This document shows positions 42,967 through 51,423 of a stretch of 64,000 nt of DNA, piece after piece (the stretch's first letter is position 1; the number at the start of each line of letters is the position of its first letter). Under the pieces are notes generated by a model. It was not told the origin of the DNA and did not search any database. It saw only the letters and a list, made by a program, of their open reading frames with translations. The stretch comes from Anaerolineales bacterium. Lineage in GTDB: Bacteria > Chloroflexota > Anaerolineae > Anaerolineales > Villigracilaceae. Location of the stretch: positions 1 to 64,000 of the forward strand of contig JAEURC010000021.1 in the NCBI GenBank assembly GCA_016789025.1, in the 5' to 3' direction. The translations under genes were made by a program, and so were the position numbers.

Positions 42967-44379
42967 ATGCCCGAACGTGAAATTTATTTGTTATCGCCGC
43001 GCGCGCTCAGCCCTGAAACCATCGCGGTCGCTTTTGCGAAAACATCGCGCTCGCCCGAATCGTTCCGCGATATTGCCGCCGAACTCAGCGACGAAAAATC
43101 GGCGCAGTTCCACGAGAAGTGGGTGGTCGGTTACGGTCATGCCTCGGTGGCGGAACATGCGGTTCTGCACATCGCCTTCGAGAACGTTTCGCGCATCGCC
43201 ATCGAGAGCATCGAGTCGAATCGACTCGCTTCGTACACCGAAAAATCCACGCGCTATCAAAGATGGGGACAGGATGATTTCACGATTCCTCCCGAGTTGA
43301 TCGGACATCCATTGCACGATGAGTTTGTGGATACGATTCGCCTCCTTTTCAAAGCCTATGCTGATTCGCTCGACCCCGTGCGGACTCTCATCCTCGACCG
43401 CTTCCCGCGCCGCGAGAACGAAAAAGATGAGGCGTGGGATCGCCGCATCCGCTCGAAGTACGTGGACGTGTGCCGCTTCCTCCTTCCCGCCGCCGCGCTG
43501 GCAAACGTTGGCATGACCGCGAATGCGCGCGTCATCGAAAACACGATTCGCAAAATGCTTTCGCACGAACTTGCCGAAGTGCGCGAGATCGGCGCAAAGG
43601 TCAAAGAAGTTTCCAAAGCCGAGACTCCCACGCTTGTGAAATATGCGGATGAGGTTCCATATTTGGTTGAGACGATAAGAGAATTGGGAGAATTAGAGAT
43701 TAGAGATTGGAAAGTGGAAAGTAGGAATTGGTGTGATTTGATTGATTATGACAAGGAGGGGGAGAAGAAGGTGTTAGCGGCGGTGTTGTATCGCTTGGGT
43801 GAAATGGCTTATGCAGACGCTTTATCTCATATTGAGTCATTGAGCGAAGAATCAAAAAGCAAACTCGCTGAATCTTTGCTTGGACGATTAGGCAAGTTCG
43901 ATGTCCCTCTGCGTGAACTTGAATATTCCTCCTACACTTTCGATCTCGTCATGGATCAGGGCGCGTATGCCGAGTTCAAACGTCACCGCATGATGACGCA
44001 GACGCCGCAGAGACTGACGACGCGGCTGGGGTACGCGACCCCGCTGTTGATAAGCGAGGCAGGCTTCAAGTCCGCGTATGAGGCGGCGATGGAGTCCGCT
44101 TCAGTGATGTTTGAGAAGTTATACGCGTTCAATCCCGCTGTCGCGCAATACGTTGTCCCCAACGGATTCAATCGCCGCGTGTTGGCGCAGTTCAATTTGC
44201 GCGAGGCATTCGCGTTTTGTCAATTACGCTCCGCCGCGAACGCGCACTTTTCGATTCGACGTGTGGCGCAGAAAATTTACGAAGAGATGGCGCGAGTCCA
44301 TCCGCTGTTGACGAAATATATGAAGTTGCACGAAGAGACGTGGCAGGGAGTTGAAGAGGGACACTTTAAAGGTGTGTGA
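42967..44379 (+). CDS. Long, two-domain ThyX-like flavin-dependent thymidylate synthase
   Basis: 470 aa, about twice a normal ThyX. The N-terminal half carries GHASVAEHA (57-65, matching the ThyX GHxSxxEH motif) and SYTEKSTRYQRW (89-100, like the end of the ThyX RHRxxSxNxxSxRY motif). The C-terminal half carries RHRMMTQTPQRLTTR (339-353, the RHR start) and REAFAFCQLRSAANAH. The ThyX signature thus appears split across the two halves of a duplicated fold. It methylates dUMP using FAD and folate if active. A 50-bp word repeat (43681-43731) is translated in frame between the halves. Activity is less sure than family membership. GAGGAG-type ribosome site before the ATG. Confidence 0.85.
   Translation: MPEREIYLLSPRALSPETIAVAFAKTSRSPESFRDIAAELSDEKSAQFHEKWVVGYGHASVAEHAVLHIAFENVSRIAIESIESNRLASYTEKSTRYQRWGQDDFTIPPELIGHPLHDEFVDTIRLLFKAYADSLDPVRTLILDRFPRRENEKDEAWDRRIRSKYVDVCRFLLPAAALANVGMTANARVIENTIRKMLSHELAEVREIGAKVKEVSKAETPTLVKYADEVPYLVETIRELGELEIRDWKVESRNWCDLIDYDKEGEKKVLAAVLYRLGEMAYADALSHIESLSEESKSKLAESLLGRLGKFDVPLRELEYSSYTFDLVMDQGAYAEFKRHRMMTQTPQRLTTRLGYATPLLISEAGFKSAYEAAMESASVMFEKLYAFNPAVAQYVVPNGFNRRVLAQFNLREAFAFCQLRSAANAHFSIRRVAQKIYEEMARVHPLLTKYMKLHEETWQGVEEGHFKGV
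43681..43731. repeat. In-frame TTAGAGATT/TGGAAAG word repeat in thyX-like gene
   Basis: Words AATTAGAGATTAGAGATTGG and AAAGTGGAAAGTAGGAATTGG, translated as LEIRDWKVESRNW between the two ThyX halves. Same word class as CTCCAATCTC at 9580 (complementary). Confidence 0.6.
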
Positions 44380-44387
44380 GAAATTTT

Positions 44388-44437
44388 ACGTAGTGCCGAC
44401 TTACCCTAAAGGGTGCTTCGCGAAGTCGGCACTACGT
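44388..44437. terminator. Cloverleaf element / terminator between convergent genes
   Basis: ACGTAGTGCCGACTT (44388-44402) pairs perfectly with AAGTCGGCACTACGT (44423-44437); inner ACCCTAAAGGGT and TTCGCGAA pairings complete a three-way shape. It encodes the last residues and TAG stop (44406-44408, minus strand) of the MFS gene and follows the thyX-like gene. Confidence 0.7.
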
Positions 44438-45689
44438 GTTTGTGCGGGTCTTTCACAACGAAAATCAAAACCACCGCCGCGATAATTCCAATGATCGTCG
44501 CCAGCCCAAATGTCGATCCAAAACCGTATGTGTCGATCAGCCATCCGCCAAGGATTGGCGCGGTGACCGTGGCAGGCGTGATCAACGTGTTCGATAAGCC
44601 GATGTATGTGGGGCGTTCGGTCTCTGAGCCGAAACCCACGGTGAATGTGATGCCGATGGTCCACACGGAAACATTACCAAACCCCGAAAGGATGAACGCG
44701 GGATACAACCATGCGATCGTCGGCGCATACCACGCGATGATCGAACTCAACACTGCGGCAACCGCGCCCACGATCAACATCGTGCGATGACCGATCTTAT
44801 CTCCGAGCCAGCCCATGCCCGCATTTGCAATCGTTTGCGTGAGTGTGAGCGCGGCGGTAAGATAGCCTGCCGTGATCGAATCCATTTCGAAGCGGCGCAA
44901 ACCCAGCAGGATGTAAAAACCAAATCCCATCGTTGCGAACATCATCAAGAAGCGCGTAACGAGGAACCAGTTGAAATTCCTGTCTTTTTTCAGGATGCGC
45001 TTCGCGTCTTCCCAAAAGTGAGGCTGTTCCTCCGAAACGACCTTTGCATCATCTCGAAGTTCACGCGATCGAGAGAGGGCGAAGTACGAGGCGACAAACG
45101 CAACGCTCGCGATAAAAAAACTGATCGCAAAATTATTCGGGAAGTCAACTTCATCGAGTAAGTATCCCGCGCCGATGGCGGCGATGCTGATCGCCAGATT
45201 CACCAGCCCGCCTTGCATCCCGAAAAATGTGCCGCGCGATTCTGGCGGGATGATCTTCGAGATAAGACTCGTCCATGGGTTGGCTGTGAATCCGCCGCCG
45301 AGTCCCTGCCATGCCAGCGCAAGAAACGTAACGAACAAAGCGATTTCGACTCCGATGACGGGAATCGAAACCGCGATGATCGCCAACACGAGGAACGGAA
45401 TCCGTTCGTGGATCGTGTTGCGCAAGACGATGGGTTTGTATTCCCGCGCGCGCGCGATCTGACTCGCGTTGAAAAGTTGAGGCAGTTGCCAGCCGATCGT
45501 ATGGAACGCAGGCGCCAGTCCGATAAGGATCGCCGAGTCGGTTAGTTGTGTGACGAAGAGGGGGATGATCGTCGCAAAGGAGGCGAATCCGAGCGCGAGC
45601 CCGAAGAAAGCGCCATCCATCAAATTGGTGGTCACGTTGTAGCGCAAATGTGCGCGGATGTATTTTTCCATGTTGGAGAGGGGGAGCAT
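44406..45689 (-). CDS. Major facilitator superfamily transporter
   Basis: 427 aa with 12 predicted membrane helices in two halves. The first part has MLPLSNMEKYIRAHLRYNVT and a FFGLALGFASFATIIPLFV helix; a loop-2/3-like motif GYLTAALTLTQTIANAGMGWLGDKIGHRT (about 275-303) includes the MFS GDKxGxR-like element. The substrate is not evident, but drug/H+ antiport-type or sugar efflux is possible. The C-terminal residues VVPTSRSTL and the stop are encoded by the palindrome at 44388-44437. It is convergent with the thyX-like gene. Confidence 0.9.
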   Translation of the reverse strand: MLPLSNMEKYIRAHLRYNVTTNLMDGAFFGLALGFASFATIIPLFVTQLTDSAILIGLAPAFHTIGWQLPQLFNASQIARAREYKPIVLRNTIHERIPFLVLAIIAVSIPVIGVEIALFVTFLALAWQGLGGGFTANPWTSLISKIIPPESRGTFFGMQGGLVNLAISIAAIGAGYLLDEVDFPNNFAISFFIASVAFVASYFALSRSRELRDDAKVVSEEQPHFWEDAKRILKKDRNFNWFLVTRFLMMFATMGFGFYILLGLRRFEMDSITAGYLTAALTLTQTIANAGMGWLGDKIGHRTMLIVGAVAAVLSSIIAWYAPTIAWLYPAFILSGFGNVSVWTIGITFTVGFGSETERPTYIGLSNTLITPATVTAPILGGWLIDTYGFGSTFGLATIIGIIAAVVLIFVVKDPHKHVVPTSRSTL

Positions 45690-45730
45690 GGCGCAATTCT
45701 ACCTTGAGCTGTTTGTGGTTTGTAAAAAAG

Positions 45731-45760
45731 AACAAACCCGGCATTGCTACCGGGTTTGTT
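45731..45760 (-). terminator. Rho-independent terminator of the flotillin operon
   Basis: AACAAACCCGG / CCGGGTTTGTT (45731-45741 and 45750-45760); on the minus strand it is followed by CTTTTTTACA. Confidence 0.85.
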
Positions 45761-45778
45761 GATTCAATGCGATCTCTT

Positions 45779-47383
45779 TTACTTGGTCTTTTTTGCGGGT
45801 GTCTCAGTTGTTGATGTGGTTTCTGCAACGGCAGAAGATGCGCTCTGCCCTTTTACCTTGCCAAGATATTCAGGCAATTCCACGCCCGCCATTTCAGAGA
45901 TCTCCTGAAGCGGAGGCAAGCTCTTGAACAGATTCGAAATGAAGTTCGATGTGGATGAACCTCCGCCATTCGTGCCGCCTGAATCCCAAACCGTGATGCG
46001 GTCGATCTTGAGATTACTGATGGCTTCCACCTGGCGGGCAACAAGTTCTTCCATCTTTTCGATCATTAACAATGTGGATGCCGCTTGCGCGTCGCCGCCT
46101 ACGCTCTCTACCAATTTGCGATAGCCGTCCGCTTTTGATTCAAGCAATTTCAATGTGCCCTCCGCTTCCGCCATATATTTTGCAAGGATGCCGTCCGCTT
46201 CACCCTTTGCATTACGGCGGATGCGCTCCGCTTCGGCTTCCGCGGCGATTTCGATCTTATTCTTCTCGATCTCTTGCTTGACAACTTCTTCCGCGCGTAA
46301 ACGTTCCTGCTCTGCTTTGTACAGCGCCTGTTGGATGGCTACCTGCGCTTCGTATCGCGCGACTTCAGCCTGCCTCAACGCCGCCGCGCGTTTGACCTCC
46401 AATTCAGCGTTGTACTCCGCAATGCTCGCCTTCGACGCGTTCTCGCCCTTCACTGCCAGCGCCTCTTGCTCCTGCACGAAGATGCGCTGGCTTGCTTCCG
46501 CGGTCTTCTTTCCTTTTTCAGAATCGGCACTTGCTTTGGCGCGCTGGATTTCAAGGTCTGCGTTGTATTGGGCAATGTTGGCGTTAGCAGTGTTTTCGCC
46601 TTGCACAGCGGATGCTTCTTGTTCCTGCACGCGCTTACGCTGGTTTGCGTCTGCCGTTTTGCGACCGATCTCTGCCTCTGCCATGGCTTCGGCAACTTTG
46701 ATCTCCTGCTCGCGAATGGCATTGGATTCGCCGATCGCGCCCAATTTCGTTTGCTCTGCCACATCCACCTTTGCCTGGTTGATGGCTTCTGCGGCGGCTT
46801 TCTTGCCGATGCTGGCAATGTAATCAGATGCATCGGTGATGTCGGTGATGTTCACGTTGATCAACTGCAGACCGATCTTGTTCAACTCAGGCTCCACGTT
46901 ACGGCGGATCGAGTCGAGGAAACTTTCGCGGTCCTGGTTGATCTGTTCGATCGTCAACGAAGCGACCGTGAGACGCAGTTGACCGAAGATGATCTCCTTC
47001 GCCATCTCTTCGATTATGTTTTGCGGCAAGCGCAGGATCCTTTCTGCCGCGTTGCTCATGATCTCAGAGGCGGTACTCACGCCCACTGTAAATGTGCTTG
47101 GCACATTGATGCGGATGTTCTGCAGAGACAACGCGTTTTCAAGCGGAATACTGATGGTGATGGGGGTGAGGCTCAGATAGGCAAAGTCCTGAATGAGGGG
47201 CCACACAAACGCGCCGCCGCCGTGCATGGTCTTGCTCGAGCGTCCCTTCTCTACGCGCCCGTAAATGACCAACACTTTGTCCGATGGACAGCGCTTATAG
47301 CGACTCGCCATAAAAGCAATAGTGGAGAAAACCAGCACAACCAGAGCCACGAGGGCTAGAACACCAAATGTTGCGGAACTCAT
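45779..47383 (-). CDS. Flotillin/SPFH domain membrane-organising protein
   Basis: 534 aa. N-terminal membrane segment (about 5-27), SPFH/band-7 domain (about 30-200), then a long coiled-coil (about 200-430). This carries tandem related blocks: AEIGRKTADANQRKRVQEQEA (divided here) and AEASQRIFVQEQEALAVKGEN, giving about 50-residue repeats. Typical FloT/YuaG architecture, with a C-terminal Gly/Ser-rich and Thr/Pro tail (about 460-534). Forms functional membrane microdomains. It is co-transcribed with the NfeD-like gene immediately upstream (15-base gap, GGAG ribosome site), its standard partner. Ends in a strong terminator. Confidence 0.92.
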   Translation of the reverse strand: MSSATFGVLALVALVVLVFSTIAFMASRYKRCPSDKVLVIYGRVEKGRSSKTMHGGGAFVWPLIQDFAYLSLTPITISIPLENALSLQNIRINVPSTFTVGVSTASEIMSNAAERILRLPQNIIEEMAKEIIFGQLRLTVASLTIEQINQDRESFLDSIRRNVEPELNKIGLQLINVNITDITDASDYIASIGKKAAAEAINQAKVDVAEQTKLGAIGESNAIREQEIKVAEAMAEAEIGRKTADANQRKRVQEQEASAVQGENTANANIAQYNADLEIQRAKASADSEKGKKTAEASQRIFVQEQEALAVKGENASKASIAEYNAELEVKRAAALRQAEVARYEAQVAIQQALYKAEQERLRAEEVVKQEIEKNKIEIAAEAEAERIRRNAKGEADGILAKYMAEAEGTLKLLESKADGYRKLVESVGGDAQAASTLLMIEKMEELVARQVEAISNLKIDRITVWDSGGTNGGGSSTSNFISNLFKSLPPLQEISEMAGVELPEYLGKVKGQSASSAVAETTSTTETPAKKTK

Positions 47384-47398
47384 TTCATTCTCCTTTGA

Positions 47399-47968
47399 CT
47401 ACTTGATTTTTTCGACAACCAAAGTATTGCCGCCCGTTACACCAGTCACGCGAATTTTTTCCCCGACGGTGATCGAGTCTTTATTTTTTGCGCTCGCATC
47501 GAAGATCTTGAGCGCGCCTTGCGCAATGAGCTGAACTTGTCCTGTTCCATTTTTCGGAATGGTTAAATATACGGTTCCTTCCACCCCCACCGTATTTTGA
47601 ATATTGATTGTTCCCTCGGTTTGTAACCGCTTCATCTGGGAAAAGATCACGCTGGTGATCGCAACGGTGATAAACCCCGCCAACATGCCGCCAGCCACGG
47701 TCAATAAAATGGGGAGATTTGCTCTTAGCAACGCCAAACCTACCAAGCCGAACATCATAAAAAATGAGGTCAAGCTTTGTATGGATAGCAGCTTGAAACT
47801 GAAATCGGCGTCATGCGCGCCACTTCCTGCATCCTCCAGCGCAGTATCCAGAGCATCGTCACTGACGCCGCCGCCGATTAACATCATGCCCAGGCGGAGA
47901 AGAAATAACGTCCCTCCGACAATGGCAGACACCCAATAAATGACCTCGATCCAAGTTAGCCCGAACAT
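47399..47968 (-). CDS. NfeD/YuaF-like membrane protein
   Basis: 189 aa. Three membrane spans (about 5-30, 62-85, 88-112), a short acidic first loop (about 35-55) and a C-terminal OB-fold domain (about 125-189, VGVEGTVYLTIP, GKIRVTGV-like GEKIRVTGVTGGNTLVV). NfeD domains pair with flotillins, and this gene precedes the flotillin gene in one operon. It lacks the serine-protease domain of longer NfeD proteins, so the short YuaF-type. Role: supports flotillin localisation and membrane organisation. Confidence 0.88.
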   Translation of the reverse strand: MFGLTWIEVIYWVSAIVGGTLFLLRLGMMLIGGGVSDDALDTALEDAGSGAHDADFSFKLLSIQSLTSFFMMFGLVGLALLRANLPILLTVAGGMLAGFITVAITSVIFSQMKRLQTEGTINIQNTVGVEGTVYLTIPKNGTGQVQLIAQGALKIFDASAKNKDSITVGEKIRVTGVTGGNTLVVEKIK

Positions 47969-48061
47969 GATTGTCCCTTTCTTTGCGGTTGTTCGTCTGA
48001 TTATACCCGCTCAGATATACGCAAAGCGTGCTCTCAGGTTTCAGAAATACTCTTGCGGTTC

Positions 48062-48091
48062 TTGACAAAACTTGTCCTATTCGGCTACAAT
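48062..48091 (+). promoter_or_regulatory. Sigma70 promoter of the TetR gene
   Basis: TTGACA (48062-48067), 18-nt spacer, TACAAT (48086-48091). Transcription would begin at about 48098, into the operator. Confidence 0.75.
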
Positions 48092-48098
48092 GAAAAAC

Positions 48099-48110
48099 GA
48101 ACAATCGTTC
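48099..48110. promoter_or_regulatory. Candidate TetR operator
   Basis: GAACAATCGTTC, GAAC-N4-GTTC dyad at the predicted transcription start. Autoregulation by the downstream TetR protein is inferred. Confidence 0.5.
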
Positions 48111-48131
48111 ATTTTTACTATTGGAGACGCC

Positions 48132-48740
48132 ATGCCCAAAGACAAACTCAAAAAAGGCGAAGCCACGCGCCTCGCCATCGAAGATGCGGCGATTGAACTC
48201 TTTCTCAAACAGGGCTACGCTGCCACGTCCATGCGCCAGATCGCGGATGAAGTTGGGCTGGCGCTGGGCGGAATCTACAACCACTTTTCCAGCAAGGATG
48301 AGATCTTCGAAGGCATCATCGTTGACAAGCATCCGTACAAGCAGATCCTGCCTGCCGTCCTTGCGGCGGAAGGGGATACCGCGGAAGACTTTTACAAGAA
48401 CGCGGCGCACATCGTCATCTCTGAGATGGGGAAGCGTCCTGAATTTATGAACCTGATGTTCGTCGAGATGGTCGAATTCAAAGGCAAGCACGGCGCGGTG
48501 TTGTTGAAAGAGATCGCGCCGAAGATATTGCCTGTTTTTGAGCGCGTGGTCAAATCGAGAAAAAACCTGCGCGTGACCAACCCAGCCTTGCTCATGCGCT
48601 CGTTTATCGGTCTGGTTGTTTCGTATCTGATGACAGAAATGATCATCTCCAATTCGATCGTGAGCAAACTCATGCCGAAAAATTCCGAAGACGCCTATAT
48701 TGATATTTTCCTGCACGGTATTCTCAAACCGTCGGAGTAG
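48132..48740 (+). CDS. TetR-family transcriptional regulator
   Basis: 202 aa from ATG 48132 (TGGAG 7 nt upstream); the frame extends to 48072 through the promoter and is not coding there. N-terminal helix-turn-helix (about 10-55) with RLAIEDAAIELFLKQGYAATSMRQIADEVGLALGGIYNHFSSKDEIF. The C-terminal ligand-binding domain has VEFKGKHGAVLLKEI and a final YIDIFLHG segment. It precedes an ABC-efflux operon (permease, HlyD, two ATPases) and probably represses it, with an operator at its own start. The ligand is unknown. Confidence 0.92.
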   Translation: MPKDKLKKGEATRLAIEDAAIELFLKQGYAATSMRQIADEVGLALGGIYNHFSSKDEIFEGIIVDKHPYKQILPAVLAAEGDTAEDFYKNAAHIVISEMGKRPEFMNLMFVEMVEFKGKHGAVLLKEIAPKILPVFERVVKSRKNLRVTNPALLMRSFIGLVVSYLMTEMIISNSIVSKLMPKNSEDAYIDIFLHGILKPSE

Positions 48741-48741
48741 G

Positions 48742-48845
48742 TCAGTGTCACGTCCCATGTATCACGTTCCACGTAACCTAACACCTGAAACTTGGAACTT
48801 GAAACTCACACCTGAACTGATAACTGCTCACTAATAACTGATCAC
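48742..48845. repeat. Word repeats before the efflux operon
   Basis: Runs of short permuted words: CACGTCCCATGTATCACGTTCC, CTGAAACTTGGAACTTGAAACT, and ACTGATAACTGCTCACTAATAA. No gene is seen in 48741-48862; it lies in the region that separates tetR from the permease gene. Confidence 0.55.
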
Positions 48846-48862
48846 TTCCTCACTGGAGCCCC

Positions 48863-49990
48863 ATGAACACCCGCCTCCTCTCCATCATCCGCAAGGAATT
48901 CATCCAAATCTTTCGCGACCCGCGCACGCTGGCGATGATCGTCGTCATCCCGATCATGCAGTTGTTCCTGCTTGGGTACTCCGCCACCAACGACGTGCGC
49001 AACGTTCCGCTTGCCGTGCTAGACCGAAGTCAGAGCGTGGAATCGCGCGCCCTGCTTGATTCGTATCGCGCGGCCGATTATTTCCATGTCGCCTATGCGG
49101 TTGATTCCGAGGCGGAGATCGAAGACCTGATCCTTGCTGGCAAAGCGCGCGCGGCGGTCATCATCCCGCCCGATTACGCCCAACGACTCGCCGAGGGAGA
49201 CGCGCAGATCGCGTTCATCCTCGACGGCTCAGACCCAACCAGCGCATCCACCGCGCTTGCCGCCTCGCAATTGATCGGACAGGCGCACGCCTCGAAAATT
49301 CTTTTGCAAAAGTTTGAACTCAGCGGCATGAACCTGCGCATCCAGCCGCCCGTCGAAGTCCGCACGACGGTTTGGTTCAACCCCGACCTCATCAGCGCGC
49401 ACTTCATGATCCCCGGCGTGATCGGCATGATCCTGTATGCGATCGCCGCCATCCTCACCGCCACGTCCGTTGTGCGCGAACGCGAGCGCGGCACTATCGA
49501 GCAACTGATCGTCACGCCCATCCGACCCTGGGAATTGATCGTCGGCAAACTTACGCCGTATGTCGTGTTGGGATTCTTCAACACCATCGAAGTCCTCGCG
49601 GTGGGGCATTGGTGGTTTGGAGTTCCGATTCGCGGCAATCTCGGACTCATCATTTTGCTTTCAGGCGTGTTCCTCGTGACGGGCTTGGGCATTGGTCTGC
49701 TCGCGTCCACGATCGCCAACACGCAACAAGAAGCCATGCTCACCGTTTGGATGACTCTCCTGCCGAGCATTTTCCTCTCTGGCTTTTTCTTTCCGCTCGA
49801 AGCCATGCCGAAAGTTTTGCAATGGCTTTCCTACTTGATGCCGTTGCGATATTACCTCGTCATCATCCGCGCGTTACTGCTCAAAGGCGTGGGACTCGAC
49901 AAGATTAAATTCGACGTGATCGCCATGACTCTTTTTGCGATTGGCATCATGACCCTTGCCGCCCTGAGATTTAGAAAACGACTCGATTAA
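48863..49990 (+). CDS. ABC-2 type transport permease
   Basis: 375 aa. One N-terminal membrane helix (about 20-42), a large extracytoplasmic domain (about 45-170), then five helices (about 180-370). It carries the ABC-2 family pattern with FRDPRTLAMIVVIPIMQL near the start and LPSIFLSGFFFPLEAMPKVLQWLSYLMPLRYYL at helices 4-5. Forms the membrane path of the two ATPases encoded downstream, with a HlyD-like adaptor between. Suited to export of drugs or lipids. Only one permease is visible for two ATPases. Start supported by TGGAG 8 nt upstream. Confidence 0.9.
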   Translation: MNTRLLSIIRKEFIQIFRDPRTLAMIVVIPIMQLFLLGYSATNDVRNVPLAVLDRSQSVESRALLDSYRAADYFHVAYAVDSEAEIEDLILAGKARAAVIIPPDYAQRLAEGDAQIAFILDGSDPTSASTALAASQLIGQAHASKILLQKFELSGMNLRIQPPVEVRTTVWFNPDLISAHFMIPGVIGMILYAIAAILTATSVVRERERGTIEQLIVTPIRPWELIVGKLTPYVVLGFFNTIEVLAVGHWWFGVPIRGNLGLIILLSGVFLVTGLGIGLLASTIANTQQEAMLTVWMTLLPSIFLSGFFFPLEAMPKVLQWLSYLMPLRYYLVIIRALLLKGVGLDKIKFDVIAMTLFAIGIMTLAALRFRKRLD

Positions 49991-50001
49991 AGGAGTTCAC
50001 C

Positions 50002-51348
50002 ATGCACAAACCGCCTCTCGCTGTTCGCATCATCGTTATATTGATCGTTCTTTCCACCATCGGATATTACGCGTTCCGCTCGCTCGCGCCCGATAAAAAT
50101 ACTCAACTCAAAGCCTCAGGCACGATCGAGTCGGTGATCGTGAACGTCTCGCCTGAGATGGCTGGCAAGGTGAAAGAAGTTCTTGTGGATGAAGGTCAGC
50201 CTGTCAAGACGGGAGACCCGCTTCTTTCTCTCGACGGGGGACTGCTGACCGCCCAACGAGCCGTCGCGTCCGCCCAGATTGATTCGGCTAACGCCGCCCT
50301 CAACACTGCCGCCGCCGCGTACGCCTCCGCGCAACAGCAATATGACTTGACCCTCAACAACGCGCTTGCGCAAGAACAATCCACGCGGACAAGCGATTGG
50401 CGTGTCACGAATCTATCGGAGTTCGATCAGCCAAGTTGGTACTTCTCGAAAACGGAGCGACTCGCCGCCGCGCAAGCGGATGTGGATGCGACTCTCGCCG
50501 CATTGAAAGATGCCCAAGAGAATCTAAACGACATCCAACAAAGCGCTGGCGGTTCGCGTTTCCTCGATCTGGAAGCGACTCTCTCGAAAACGCGAGTCGC
50601 TTATCAAAATGCCAAGGCGGCTTACGATAAAACTGTCGGCGCGTCGAACGGACAGGATTTACGCGACGCGGCGCAGATCGTCCTCGACGACGCCGATCTC
50701 GCGCTGGACGACGCGCAATCCGCGTACGACGACGCCCTCTCCACCGATGACGCGGCGGACGTTCTCGAAGCGCGCGCCAAAGTTGCGGTTGCGCAAGAAA
50801 TTTACGATACCGCTGTTGATAACTTGCGCTCCCTGCAAACAGGCGCGGACTCGCAACAGGTGATCACCGCAAGCAAGGCTCTCGAACAATCCAAAGCCGC
50901 AGTCGCGCAAGCGCAAGCCACCGTCAACACCGCGCAAGCCAATCTCGATCTCATTGACACGCAGATTGCCAAACTCACCATCTACGCGCCGATGGATGGA
51001 ATCATCCTCACGCGCAATGTGGAACCCGGCGAATTTGTCCAACCCGGTTCGGTCGCGCTTGCAATGGCGAACTTGAATGAAATGACCATTACCGTTTACG
51101 TTCCTGAAAATCGCCTCAACGAAATCAAACTCGGACAACAAGCCTCCGTCACCATTGACGTTGCCTCAGGCGAAAGTCCCGTCTTCACCGCCGAAATCAT
51201 CCACATCGCCGACCAAGCCGAGTTCACCCCGCGCAACGTGCAGACAGTTGAGGGACGCAGTTCAACAGTTTATGCCGTAAAGTTGAAGGTTACTGACTCA
51301 CAAGGCTGGTTGAAGATCGGTATGCCTGCGGATGTGGTTTTCAAATAA
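50002..51348 (+). CDS. HlyD-family membrane fusion protein
   Basis: 448 aa. N-terminal membrane span (about 7-27), a lipoyl/barrel-sandwich half GKVKEVLVDEGQPVKTGDPLL (about 53-73), a long alpha-helical hairpin (about 90-310) rich in Ala/Asp/Gln, then the second lipoyl half (KLTIYAPMDGIILTRNVEPGEF) and beta-barrel domain (about 340-448). Connects the ABC pump to the outside. In this organism there may be no LPS-type outer membrane, so it may act in a monoderm-like envelope. AAAGGAG ribosome site. Follows the permease by 11 bases. Confidence 0.92.
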   Translation: MHKPPLAVRIIVILIVLSTIGYYAFRSLAPDKNTQLKASGTIESVIVNVSPEMAGKVKEVLVDEGQPVKTGDPLLSLDGGLLTAQRAVASAQIDSANAALNTAAAAYASAQQQYDLTLNNALAQEQSTRTSDWRVTNLSEFDQPSWYFSKTERLAAAQADVDATLAALKDAQENLNDIQQSAGGSRFLDLEATLSKTRVAYQNAKAAYDKTVGASNGQDLRDAAQIVLDDADLALDDAQSAYDDALSTDDAADVLEARAKVAVAQEIYDTAVDNLRSLQTGADSQQVITASKALEQSKAAVAQAQATVNTAQANLDLIDTQIAKLTIYAPMDGIILTRNVEPGEFVQPGSVALAMANLNEMTITVYVPENRLNEIKLGQQASVTIDVASGESPVFTAEIIHIADQAEFTPRNVQTVEGRSSTVYAVKLKVTDSQGWLKIGMPADVVFK

Positions 51349-51390
51349 GATCACAGGTCGAAGGTTGCAAGTCAAAGGTCAAATTCTACG
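51349..51390. repeat. Left word repeat flanking the S23 gene
   Basis: ACAGGTCGAAGGTTGCAAG and TCAAAGGTCAAATT: words GTCGAAGG and GTCAAAGG. Inverted counterpart lies at 51838-51872. Confidence 0.65.
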
Positions 51391-51423
51391 TGCTGAAAAA
51401 ATAATTACAAAGGAGAAAACGAA

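Noticed and set aside
46331-47359. 342-aa open frame antisense to the flotillin gene
   Set aside because: Shadow of the Ala/Glu-rich coiled-coil coding strand; no domain, no ribosome site, and the opposite strand is a recognised gene.
47859-48758. 299-aa antisense ORF spanning tetR and the nfeD start
   Set aside because: Shadow of two recognised genes and a promoter region.
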